A stretch of DNA of 12,992 nt, taken from NCBI GenBank assembly GCA_052388025.1, contig JBQTIP010000086.1, positions 1 through 12,992 on the forward strand. Direction: 5' to 3'. Below are positions 7,741 through 12,992 of the stretch, in pieces. The stretch is from JBQTIP01 sp052388025 (GTDB taxonomy: Bacteria > Actinomycetota > UBA4738 > HRBIN12). Below the pieces are notes generated by a model that did no database searches, was not told where the DNA came from, and worked only from the letters and a program-made list of their open reading frames with translations. Position 1 is the stretch's first letter. The number at the start of each line of letters is the position of its first letter. The position numbers and the translations under genes are program-made.

Positions 7741-7752
7741 CGCTGATCGAAG

Positions 7753-7759
7753 AAAGGAG
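7753..7759 (+). promoter_or_regulatory. Strong ribosome binding site deciding a TTG start
   Basis: AAAGGAG lies seven bases before TTG at 7767-7769. It is the best Shine-Dalgarno match in the right arm and supports the TTG start, which places the first transmembrane segment at residues 24-42, as usual for Wzz-type proteins. Confidence 0.75.
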
Positions 7760-7766
7760 CCGACTC

Positions 7767-9404
7767 TTGCAGGAATCGGGCCCGCCTCAAGCGGTTGACT
7801 TGCGCGAGTACCTGGGAATCCTCCGCCACCGCAAGTGGACCGTCGTCCTCGCCACGGCGCTGGTGGTGGGGTCCGCCCTCGCCTTCTCCCTCCGGCAGAC
7901 TCCGATCTACGTCAGCGAGACCCGGGTGCTGGTTCGGCCGAGCACTTCGAGCCCCGGCTTCGCTCCACCTTTGGTCAACCTCGAGACCGAGCGCGCGCTC
8001 GTCGACTCGGCGATCGTTGCGACGATCGCCCGAGATGACCTGAACCTGCAACAGTCGCCCGGGTCGCTGCTGGATGACTTGGACGTCTCGGTCGAGGCAA
8101 ACACTGAGATCCTGGCCATCCGCTACTCCGACCCCGACCCGCTCCGCGCGCAGTCCCTCGCATCGGCGTTCGCGCAGGCCTACATCAGTTTCCGCCTGGA
8201 ACAGGCCCAGGAGCAGTTCGAGGCACAGTCGGCGGGGATCCAGAAGCGCATCGACGACAGCGAGGATCGCCTTGCGGCCCTGGAGGGCCAGATCGATGCC
8301 GCCACGTCACCAGCGCGGCAGAACGAGCTCGCGGCCGAGCGCGATTCCCTGATCGCGCGGCTGGGAGTGCTCCAGCAGGAGCTCGAGAACCTCCGCACGG
8401 CGGCCGAGGTTCAAGGCGGGGGCGGCGAGATCGTGCAACCCGCCGACCTCCCGAGCGCTCCCTCGAGCCCCAATCACGTCCGTAGCGGAGCGCTCGCGCT
8501 CGCCGTAGGCGTCGCCCTCGGGGTCGGCGTGGCGTTCCTCAGGGAGCGACTTGATCAGCGGCTGCGAGGGCGCCCGGATCTGGAGGAACAGCTCGCTGCC
8601 CCGGTGCTGGCGACGGTTCCCAAGGTCAAGGGCTGGAGCAAGAGTAGCCGGACCGAGCTCGTTTCCGCGAGCGACCCGCGGAGCGGCCCGGCCGAGGCCT
8701 ATCGCACGCTTCGCACGAACCTGCAGTTCATCGCGCGAGGCGGCGACTTCCGCATCCTGTCGGTGACGAGCCCCTCACTGGGAGAGGGAAAGACCACCAG
8801 CGTGGCCAACCTCGCAGTCGCCCTGGCTCAGACGGGAAAGAAGGTCATCGCCGTCTCCTGCGACCTCCGGAAGCCTCGGCTGCACCGATTCTTCGATCTC
8901 GAGAACACCAAGGGCGTGACGACCACGTTGGTGGGCGAGACGTCGCTGCATCTAGCGATCCAGCGTCCTGGACTCGACAGCCTCCGGGTCCTGGCGAGCG
9001 GCCCGGTGCCACCGAACCCCGCGGAGTTGCTCGCGTCCGAGGAGATGGACGAGCTGCTCGAATCACTGCGAGCGTCCGCGGACTTCGTCATCATCGACAC
9101 CCCTCCGCTCCTCGCCGTCGCCGACGCCCTTGTCCTCGCGCCCAAGAGCGACGGCGTCATCATCATCGCCGATTCAGGGACCACCACCCGAGGCGCGGTC
9201 GCCCACACCCGAGAGCAGCTACAGCAGGTGGGCGCGAAGATCGTAGGCGGTGTCCTCAACAACTTCGACCCACAGCGAGGGAAGTACTACGCGAACTACT
9301 ACGGCTACGACAATTCGTACCGCTACAAGGACGACCGGCCGGTCGAGCCGCCGAGCGGGAACGGTAGCCAGAGAGTCGCCAGTCCGATCGACATGTGGCA
9401 GTAG
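7767..9404 (+). CDS. Wzz/Wzc-type chain-length regulator fused to a BY-kinase (tyrosine autokinase)
   Basis: A 545-residue polysaccharide co-polymerase. The N-terminal Wzz domain has DLREYLGILRHRKW (11-24) and membrane segment 1 (24-42), then an extracytoplasmic part with a predicted coiled coil (about 140-215), and membrane segment 2 (about 241-258). The C-terminal kinase domain has EAYRTLRTNLQF (310-321), Walker A SPSLGEGKTT (335-344), Walker A' AVSCDLRKP (362-370), and Walker B FVIIDTPPLL (440-449). A tyrosine-rich tail holds Tyr507, 508, 511, 512, 514, 518 and 520. Such proteins oligomerise in the membrane and set polymer length and export through cycles of tail autophosphorylation. Walker A' has Ser-Cys-Asp in place of the more usual Asp-x-Asp. 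The gene lies 38 bp after the WecA-like gene and three bases before the DUF4012 gene. No dedicated tyrosine phosphatase is in the window. Confidence 0.92.
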   Translation: MQESGPPQAVDLREYLGILRHRKWTVVLATALVVGSALAFSLRQTPIYVSETRVLVRPSTSSPGFAPPLVNLETERALVDSAIVATIARDDLNLQQSPGSLLDDLDVSVEANTEILAIRYSDPDPLRAQSLASAFAQAYISFRLEQAQEQFEAQSAGIQKRIDDSEDRLAALEGQIDAATSPARQNELAAERDSLIARLGVLQQELENLRTAAEVQGGGGEIVQPADLPSAPSSPNHVRSGALALAVGVALGVGVAFLRERLDQRLRGRPDLEEQLAAPVLATVPKVKGWSKSSRTELVSASDPRSGPAEAYRTLRTNLQFIARGGDFRILSVTSPSLGEGKTTSVANLAVALAQTGKKVIAVSCDLRKPRLHRFFDLENTKGVTTTLVGETSLHLAIQRPGLDSLRVLASGPVPPNPAELLASEEMDELLESLRASADFVIIDTPPLLAVADALVLAPKSDGVIIIADSGTTTRGAVAHTREQLQQVGAKIVGGVLNNFDPQRGKYYANYYGYDNSYRYKDDRPVEPPSGNGSQRVASPIDMWQ

Positions 9405-9407
9405 GCA

Positions 9408-11414
9408 GTGGTTCGCACGAACCCGATCCGCGAAGGGGTCTGGGTTCGGAACCCGGCCACCTACCGTCGCCGGCCCCGCCGAAGGTGGCCCCGATACGTC
9501 GTGGGCGTCCTGGTCCTCCTAGTGGCGCTGTCGGCCCTCTCCTTGATCCCGGCCCTGGGCGCCCGCGACGAGCTGGAGGCCGGGCAGGCCGAGCTGGTTC
9601 GCGCCCGCGACCTGCTGCTTGCGGACGACGCCGCGGGAGCCGCGCAAGCGTTCGAGGAAGCGAGGCTCACGTTCGAGCGGGCAGCCGGTGATGCCGGGCA
9701 CCCGCTCCTTCGACTGGAGGGGCTACTCCCCTTCGTCGGGCGGACGCCCGATGCAGTCAGGGCCCTCGCCGGCATCGGCGTGCGAGGCGCGACGGCTGGA
9801 CGGGACCTGGCACGGGCCATCGCCGATCTCCCTGGAGGACTCTCGTCGCTGGCCCCCCGGGACGGCCGGCTTCCGATCGAGGCCCTTGCGGCGCTGGGTC
9901 CGGCCGTGAGCCATGTGAGTGCACTGCTCGAGGAGGCGTGGGCGGAAGCCCTCGAGCTACCGGGCTCATTCGTGCTGGGGCCCGTCGCGGACGCGGCCGC
10001 CACGGTGCGCGCCGAGCTGGACGATGTCGTGAGCGCGGCCCGGTCGGCGGAGGCCCTGCTCGAGGCGCTCCCGTCCTTCGCCGGAGCCGAAGGGGCTCGC
10101 CGGTACTTCGTCGCCGCGCAGAGCCCGGCGGAGCTACGGGGGACGGGAGGCCTGGTCGGCGCCTACGCGATCCTCGTGGCCCGCGACGGAAGGCTGACGT
10201 TCGGTCCGTTCCGGGACATCGCCACCCTGCGAGACGTCCCGGTCTCCGAGGCGCCCGCCCCGACGCCGGAGTTCGGCGAGATCTACGACCGCTTCGGCGG
10301 GGCCGGGTTCTGGAGGAACCTGAACATGACGCCCGACGCCCCGGCCGCCGCCTCGCTCATCGAGTCGCTGTACCTGCGCGTGAACGGCGTGCGGCTGGAC
10401 GGCACGATCTTCGTGAACCCCCAGACCCTCGCCGAGCTGCTGGAGGCGACGGGGCCCGTGGAGGCGCCGGTCCTCAGCCGGACGCTCACGGCCGGCAACG
10501 CGGTTCGCTTCCTGGCGAACCGGGCCTACTTCGCGTTCGACGACGCGGCGCTCCGCAAGCAGATCCTCGGCATCGCGGTCGCCGGCGTCCTAGACCGGTT
10601 CCTGGCCGGCGGGACCGACCCCGGGGCCGCCATCCGCGCCCTCGTCGATGCGGCCGCCGGTGGACACCTCGTCCTGCACTCCGCGGATCCCGATGTACAA
10701 GCCGCCTTCGAGACGGCCGACGTCGCCGGCGAGCTGGGCGCGCCGAGCGGCGATTACTTGGGTGTCTTCGCCTCGAACGCCACCGGCACCAAGGTCGACT
10801 ACTACGTGAGCCGGGAGGTGCGCTACGAGGTATCGCTGGGACCGGACGGCACGGCCGCCTCGGTGGCCACGGTCGCCTTCACGAACGACGCCCCGGCCGG
10901 CGCCCCGCCCGGCTACGCGCTCGGCCCGTACCCGGGAACGGGGCTCGGCGTCGGGGACGACCTGTCGTTCGTTTCGGTCTACTGCGGCGCCTTCTGCGAG
11001 CTGGTGGGTGTCACCCAGGACGGCCGGACCGCCGGCGTCGAGGCCCACGAGGAGGGCGGGTACCCGATGTTCGCCACGTACCTGCGGGTGGATGCCCAGA
11101 GCTCGCGGACCCTCGGCTACTCGCTCCAGACCCATGGGGCGTGGAAGGGGGACGACCTGGACGGAACCTACGGCATCCGCATCCAGGGCCAGCCCACGGC
11201 GCCGCCGACCACGACCACCCTCGTTGTGCGCGTACCCGAGGGGATGGAGATCGTCGAGGCGAGCGACGGCATGGAGTTCGACGGGCGCGAGGCGACTTGG
11301 CGGGGTGAGACCGGGCGCTCCAGGGACTTCGTCGTCGTCTTCCGCAAGCCGTTCCCCGACCGCACGTGGTCGGAGATCTGGGACTTCCTGTCGAAGCCGG
11401 TGATCCGGCTCTAG
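9408..11414 (+). CDS. DUF4012-family membrane-anchored extracytoplasmic protein
   Basis: A 668-residue protein with a short, very basic cytoplasmic N-terminus (RRRPRRRWPR, about 20-29) and one membrane segment at about 30-49 (VVGVLVLLVALSALSLIPAL), so residues from 50 on should face outward. An Ala/Glu/Arg-rich helical stretch (about 52-220) leads to the DUF4012 core: RRYFVAAQSPAELRGTGG (231-248), GAYAIL, LTFGPFRDIATL, and GVRLDGTIFVNPQTLAELL (327-345). The C-terminal part (about 455-650) is beta-rich, with the only two cysteines at 526 and 530 (CGAFC), a likely disulfide. DUF4012 proteins recur beside exopolysaccharide genes in Actinomycetota and Chloroflexota; the biochemical role is not established, and attachment or processing of the polymer outside the membrane is only an inference. 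The GTG start is three bases after the kinase stop without a clear ribosome binding site, suggesting translational coupling. Confidence 0.82.
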   Translation: MVRTNPIREGVWVRNPATYRRRPRRRWPRYVVGVLVLLVALSALSLIPALGARDELEAGQAELVRARDLLLADDAAGAAQAFEEARLTFERAAGDAGHPLLRLEGLLPFVGRTPDAVRALAGIGVRGATAGRDLARAIADLPGGLSSLAPRDGRLPIEALAALGPAVSHVSALLEEAWAEALELPGSFVLGPVADAAATVRAELDDVVSAARSAEALLEALPSFAGAEGARRYFVAAQSPAELRGTGGLVGAYAILVARDGRLTFGPFRDIATLRDVPVSEAPAPTPEFGEIYDRFGGAGFWRNLNMTPDAPAAASLIESLYLRVNGVRLDGTIFVNPQTLAELLEATGPVEAPVLSRTLTAGNAVRFLANRAYFAFDDAALRKQILGIAVAGVLDRFLAGGTDPGAAIRALVDAAAGGHLVLHSADPDVQAAFETADVAGELGAPSGDYLGVFASNATGTKVDYYVSREVRYEVSLGPDGTAASVATVAFTNDAPAGAPPGYALGPYPGTGLGVGDDLSFVSVYCGAFCELVGVTQDGRTAGVEAHEEGGYPMFATYLRVDAQSSRTLGYSLQTHGAWKGDDLDGTYGIRIQGQPTAPPTTTTLVVRVPEGMEIVEASDGMEFDGREATWRGETGRSRDFVVVFRKPFPDRTWSEIWDFLSKPVIRL

Positions 11415-11491
11415 AGAGGGCCGACGCTGGGAGAGAGGACCGACCTCTGCTGCCTCCGGTTGCTGGAAGACCTCATCGAGCAGGGTCGAGC

Positions 11492-11638
11492 CTAGCCGTC
11501 GCGATCAGGTTCCAGGTATCGTCCGGCGAACGCCTGGTCCGTGACGTAGTCGTCCACCGGGAGCTCGCGAAGGTTCGCCAGGTGGTCGCGATAGAAGGCG
11601 AGCGCCTCGAGGAGACGCCGAATCCTCGCGGGGTCCAC
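11492..11638 (-). pseudogene. Truncated HepT-like (HEPN) toxin remnant
   Basis: A 48-residue frame starting at GTG 11636-11638 reads VDPARIRRLLEALAFYRDHL, then LRELPVDDYV and FAGRYLEPDRDG before TAG. The first forty or so residues resemble the N-terminal helices of HepT toxins (a helix, then an LSLEEFL-like turn, then an AERYL-like start of the third helix). The rest of the HEPN fold, including the RX4-6H ribonuclease motif, is absent. Neither of the other two minus-strand frames restores it before the DUF4012 gene end at 11414. It overlaps the 3' end of the nucleotidyltransferase frame, the gene order expected for an antitoxin-toxin pair. It is probably a decayed toxin gene; a genuine small protein is less likely. 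Confidence 0.5.
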
Positions 11639-12035
11639 CACTGAGGCCCCGCTCGGCCACCCGGCGGATGTACCGACGCGTGTGTGCCTCGAGGACCGGA
11701 AGGAAGTCGAGGTACTCGGACCTGGTGCGGACCTCGAAGGCCACCCGGCGGACCTCGTCGGCCGAGAAGATCAGCCGTCCTTCCTGCACCACGCGGCCCC
11801 GGAGCTCGAGTGGTGCTTCACCCAGCACCACGAGGTCGACCTCGGGCGCGCCCAGGGCCTCGGCGAGCCCGTCGGCGAGACGGCCGAGCAGGCCCAGGGG
11901 TCGGTCGAGGAGGACGCCGACGTCAGCGTCGCTCGTGGCCGTGTGTCCGCCGGGGGCCCTGGAGCCGAAGACGTAGGCCACCAGCACGCCGGCCTCTCGT
12001 AGCAGTGCTCCCGCCCGTTCCTCGTTTCCCCTCAC
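11505..12035 (-). CDS. MNT-type minimal nucleotidyltransferase (MntA-like antitoxin), with an abnormal C-terminal extension
   Basis: From GTG 12033-12035 this encodes 176 residues. The nucleotidyltransferase fold is clear: helix plus strand AGVLVAYVFGSRAPGG (15-30), catalytic SDADVGVLLD (35-44) with Asp36 and Asp38, and a third acid at Asp67 in EVDLVVL. FEVRTRSEYLDFLPV (100-114) is the usual MntA tail region. MntA enzymes neutralise HepT toxins by AMPylation. Normal members end near residue 130-140; here the frame reads on for about 45 Arg/Pro/Gly-rich residues across the HepT-like remnant, in a different frame, so the original stop was probably lost or a frameshift occurred. GTG 12069-12071 could add 12 residues, but no ribosome binding site favours either start. 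With the partner toxin broken, the function may be lost. Confidence 0.7.
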   Translation of the reverse strand: MRGNEERAGALLREAGVLVAYVFGSRAPGGHTATSDADVGVLLDRPLGLLGRLADGLAEALGAPEVDLVVLGEAPLELRGRVVQEGRLIFSADEVRRVAFEVRTRSEYLDFLPVLEAHTRRYIRRVAERGLSGGPREDSASPRGARLLSRPPGEPSRAPGGRLRHGPGVRRTIPGT

Positions 12036-12151
12036 GCCGGCCCAGAGTCTACCGGCGGCTCGGCTTCCCACCAGCGCAAGCCGTTCAGGCCGGGTCGGGG
12101 CGCGCCGAGAGGCACGAGACGATAGCCTGCGCGGGTCGAGCCGGGTGAAGA

Positions 12152-12529
12152 CTACGGCCGAGCGATCTCCAGGGATCGCCTCGGCCCGTCGAAGGTCGCG
12201 ACCAAGCGGTTCAAGAGGTCGCGTCCGACAAGGGTCTGATCGCCCAGAGCAACCACCTCAAGCACCTCGGCCGCGCCCTCGGCTCCGACCTGAGCGGCGT
12301 AGAGGGCGGCCCGGCGGGTAACCCCGTCCACGCCCCGCACGCCGACCTCCCCCACTACGGGCAGGGCCACCTGGTGAGCGATGACCTGGGGGACGACGGT
12401 GACGTCGGCGCCGGTATCTACCAGAGCGGGCAGCAGGACGGAGACCTCCCGCCCTGGAGGACCGACCCGGATCGGAAGCACGGGCGCGGGCGGATCGAAC
12501 CCCGCATCGTAGTCGTACCGGGCCGTCAC
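12152..12529 (-). CDS. Retropepsin-like (clan AA) aspartic protease
   Basis: A 125-residue protein with one retropepsin-type half: the active-site motif ALVDTGADVTVVP (35-47, catalytic Asp38), a middle beta-rich section, and the second conserved motif TLVGRDLLNRL (99-109), followed by a strand (SLEIARP) ending the chain. Enzymes of this size act as homodimers, each chain giving one Asp. Single-domain bacterial and archaeal members (AF_0612-like) are often encoded next to DUF5678 proteins; substrates are unknown. The start is GTG 12527-12529, overlapping the upstream TGA by four bases (GTGA), which indicates translational coupling. A longer frame to 12583 overlaps the upstream gene and is less likely. 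No signal peptide or membrane segment is seen, so it is probably cytoplasmic. Confidence 0.75.
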   Translation of the reverse strand: MTARYDYDAGFDPPAPVLPIRVGPPGREVSVLLPALVDTGADVTVVPQVIAHQVALPVVGEVGVRGVDGVTRRAALYAAQVGAEGAAEVLEVVALGDQTLVGRDLLNRLVATFDGPRRSLEIARP

Positions 12530-12933
12530 CCTCGGAGGACCCTGGGGGACGGGACCGAGACCACCCGCTCTCCGGGGACGCACCTCGGCATCAAGATCGG
12601 CCGGGGGCCCAGCCGCTGGAAGACCCGCTTGGCCAGCGTCCCGAACTCCCGGTCGTGGTCCACGACCTCGCCGTTCACGATGGCCAGGTACTGGCCCGAG
12701 TACCCTGCCAGGAGCCGGTCCCTATTCGCCTCGTACCACGCCATGTCCGCCTCGAGGCCTTGGGGGGGCGTCCTCCCCACCTCGGGCTCCGCCCCGAGCG
12801 CCCGGGACAGCGCCTCCGCGACGAACGCGGCCAGCGTGATCCCGCGGCGCGCTGCCTGTGCCTTGGACTCGCGAACGAGCTGCTCGGGAACCCCCCGCAG
12901 GTACAACGCGCTGAGCCTCCTCCCGGTCGCCAT
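12526..12933 (-). CDS. Ribbon-helix-helix protein with a C-terminal DUF5678-like domain
   Basis: A 135-residue protein. Residues 6-47 form a ribbon-helix-helix DNA-binding unit: a strand LSALYLRGVPEQL, then helix ESKAQAARRG and helix TLAAFVAEALSRALG, as in FitA-type antitoxins. After a linker, residues 66-130 resemble DUF5678: a WYEANRDRLLAGYSGQYLAI-like helix-strand start (66-85), NGEVVDHD, then helix EFGTLAKRVFQRLG and strands ILMPRC and RVVSVP. RHH modules usually repress their own operon as dimers; the DUF5678 role is unknown. It is the first gene of a two-gene unit with the retropepsin. The ATG start at 12931-12933 has a perfect GGAGGTG (12942-12948) upstream. The pair could be a toxin-antitoxin-like or regulated-proteolysis module, but no toxin activity can be read from the sequence. 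Confidence 0.7.
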   Translation of the reverse strand: MATGRRLSALYLRGVPEQLVRESKAQAARRGITLAAFVAEALSRALGAEPEVGRTPPQGLEADMAWYEANRDRLLAGYSGQYLAIVNGEVVDHDREFGTLAKRVFQRLGPRPILMPRCVPGERVVSVPSPRVLRG

Positions 12934-12941
12934 GAGCTGCT

Positions 12942-12948
12942 CACCTCC
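12942..12948 (-). promoter_or_regulatory. Ribosome binding site of the RHH-DUF5678 gene
   Basis: GGAGGTG on the minus strand, eight bases before the ATG at 12931-12933. It is a near-perfect Shine-Dalgarno sequence and the strongest in the window. Confidence 0.75.
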
Positions 12949-12969
12949 GCCAGCAAGATAACACAGACT

Positions 12970-12977
12970 ACATATGT
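12970..12977. promoter_or_regulatory. ACATATGT palindrome upstream of the RHH gene, possible operator
   Basis: An 8-bp AT-rich perfect palindrome lies about 37 bases upstream of the RHH-DUF5678 start, in otherwise GC-rich DNA, with TTATCT (possible -10) about ten bases further downstream on the minus strand. RHH proteins commonly bind short palindromes over their own promoter, so autoregulation is plausible but unproven. Confidence 0.3.
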
Positions 12978-12992
12978 GGCCGACCGACGCCC

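Noticed and set aside
9938..11308. 456-residue plus-strand frame inside the DUF4012 gene
   Set aside because: It is an Arg/Gly-rich shifted frame of the DUF4012 gene with no domain signal.
11434..11448. AGAGG-N5-CCTCT hairpin after the DUF4012 gene as a terminator
   Set aside because: The stem is only five pairs with no T run after it; too weak to call a terminator.
12036..12151. 116-bp gap between the protease stop and the nucleotidyltransferase start
   Set aside because: No gene, repeat or clear promoter could be supported here.

Overview
The window is a high-GC bacterial chromosome segment with many GTG and TTG starts. It holds the middle of a surface-polysaccharide (exopolysaccharide or O-antigen type) biosynthesis locus, followed by two small toxin-antitoxin or protease-like modules. 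The DUF4012-family protein, the Wzc-like chain-length regulator with its kinase domain in the same polypeptide, and the start-codon usage suggest an uncultured or poorly studied Actinomycetota, or possibly Chloroflexota. This assignment is inferred from gene content only.

Left arm, minus strand (positions 5340 down to 1). A glutamine-dependent asparagine synthase-type amidotransferase is followed by an O-antigen ligase/polymerase-like membrane protein. Next comes a single open frame that encodes a complete MVF-fold lipid-linked-oligosaccharide flippase and runs, without a stop, into the N-terminal half of a GT4 glycosyltransferase that leaves the window at its left end. This apparent flippase-glycosyltransferase fusion is the most unusual thing in the window. 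Base composition falls steadily along this arm, from about 68% GC in the amidotransferase to 52-58% in the fusion, as expected for the variable, exchangeable part of a polysaccharide locus.

Right arm, plus strand (5692-11414), divergent from the left arm across a 351-bp intergenic region. It holds an NAD-dependent sugar-nucleotide epimerase/dehydratase, a WecA/TagO-type polyprenyl-phosphate sugar-1-phosphate transferase, a Wzz/Wzc-type chain-length regulator fused to a BY-kinase, and a membrane-anchored DUF4012 protein. Together the arms cover a Wzx/Wzy-style pathway: sugar-nucleotide synthesis, priming on the lipid carrier, glycosyl transfer and amide decoration, flipping, polymerisation or ligation, and control of chain length.

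Distal part, minus strand (12933-11492). An RHH-DUF5678 protein and a retropepsin-like aspartic protease overlap by 4 bp (GTGA). Downstream lie an MNT-type nucleotidyltransferase and a truncated HepT-like remnant (48 codons including the stop), probably a decayed MntA/HepT toxin-antitoxin pair abutting the end of the polysaccharide locus. I see no tRNA, rRNA, CRISPR array, insertion sequence or strong terminator.
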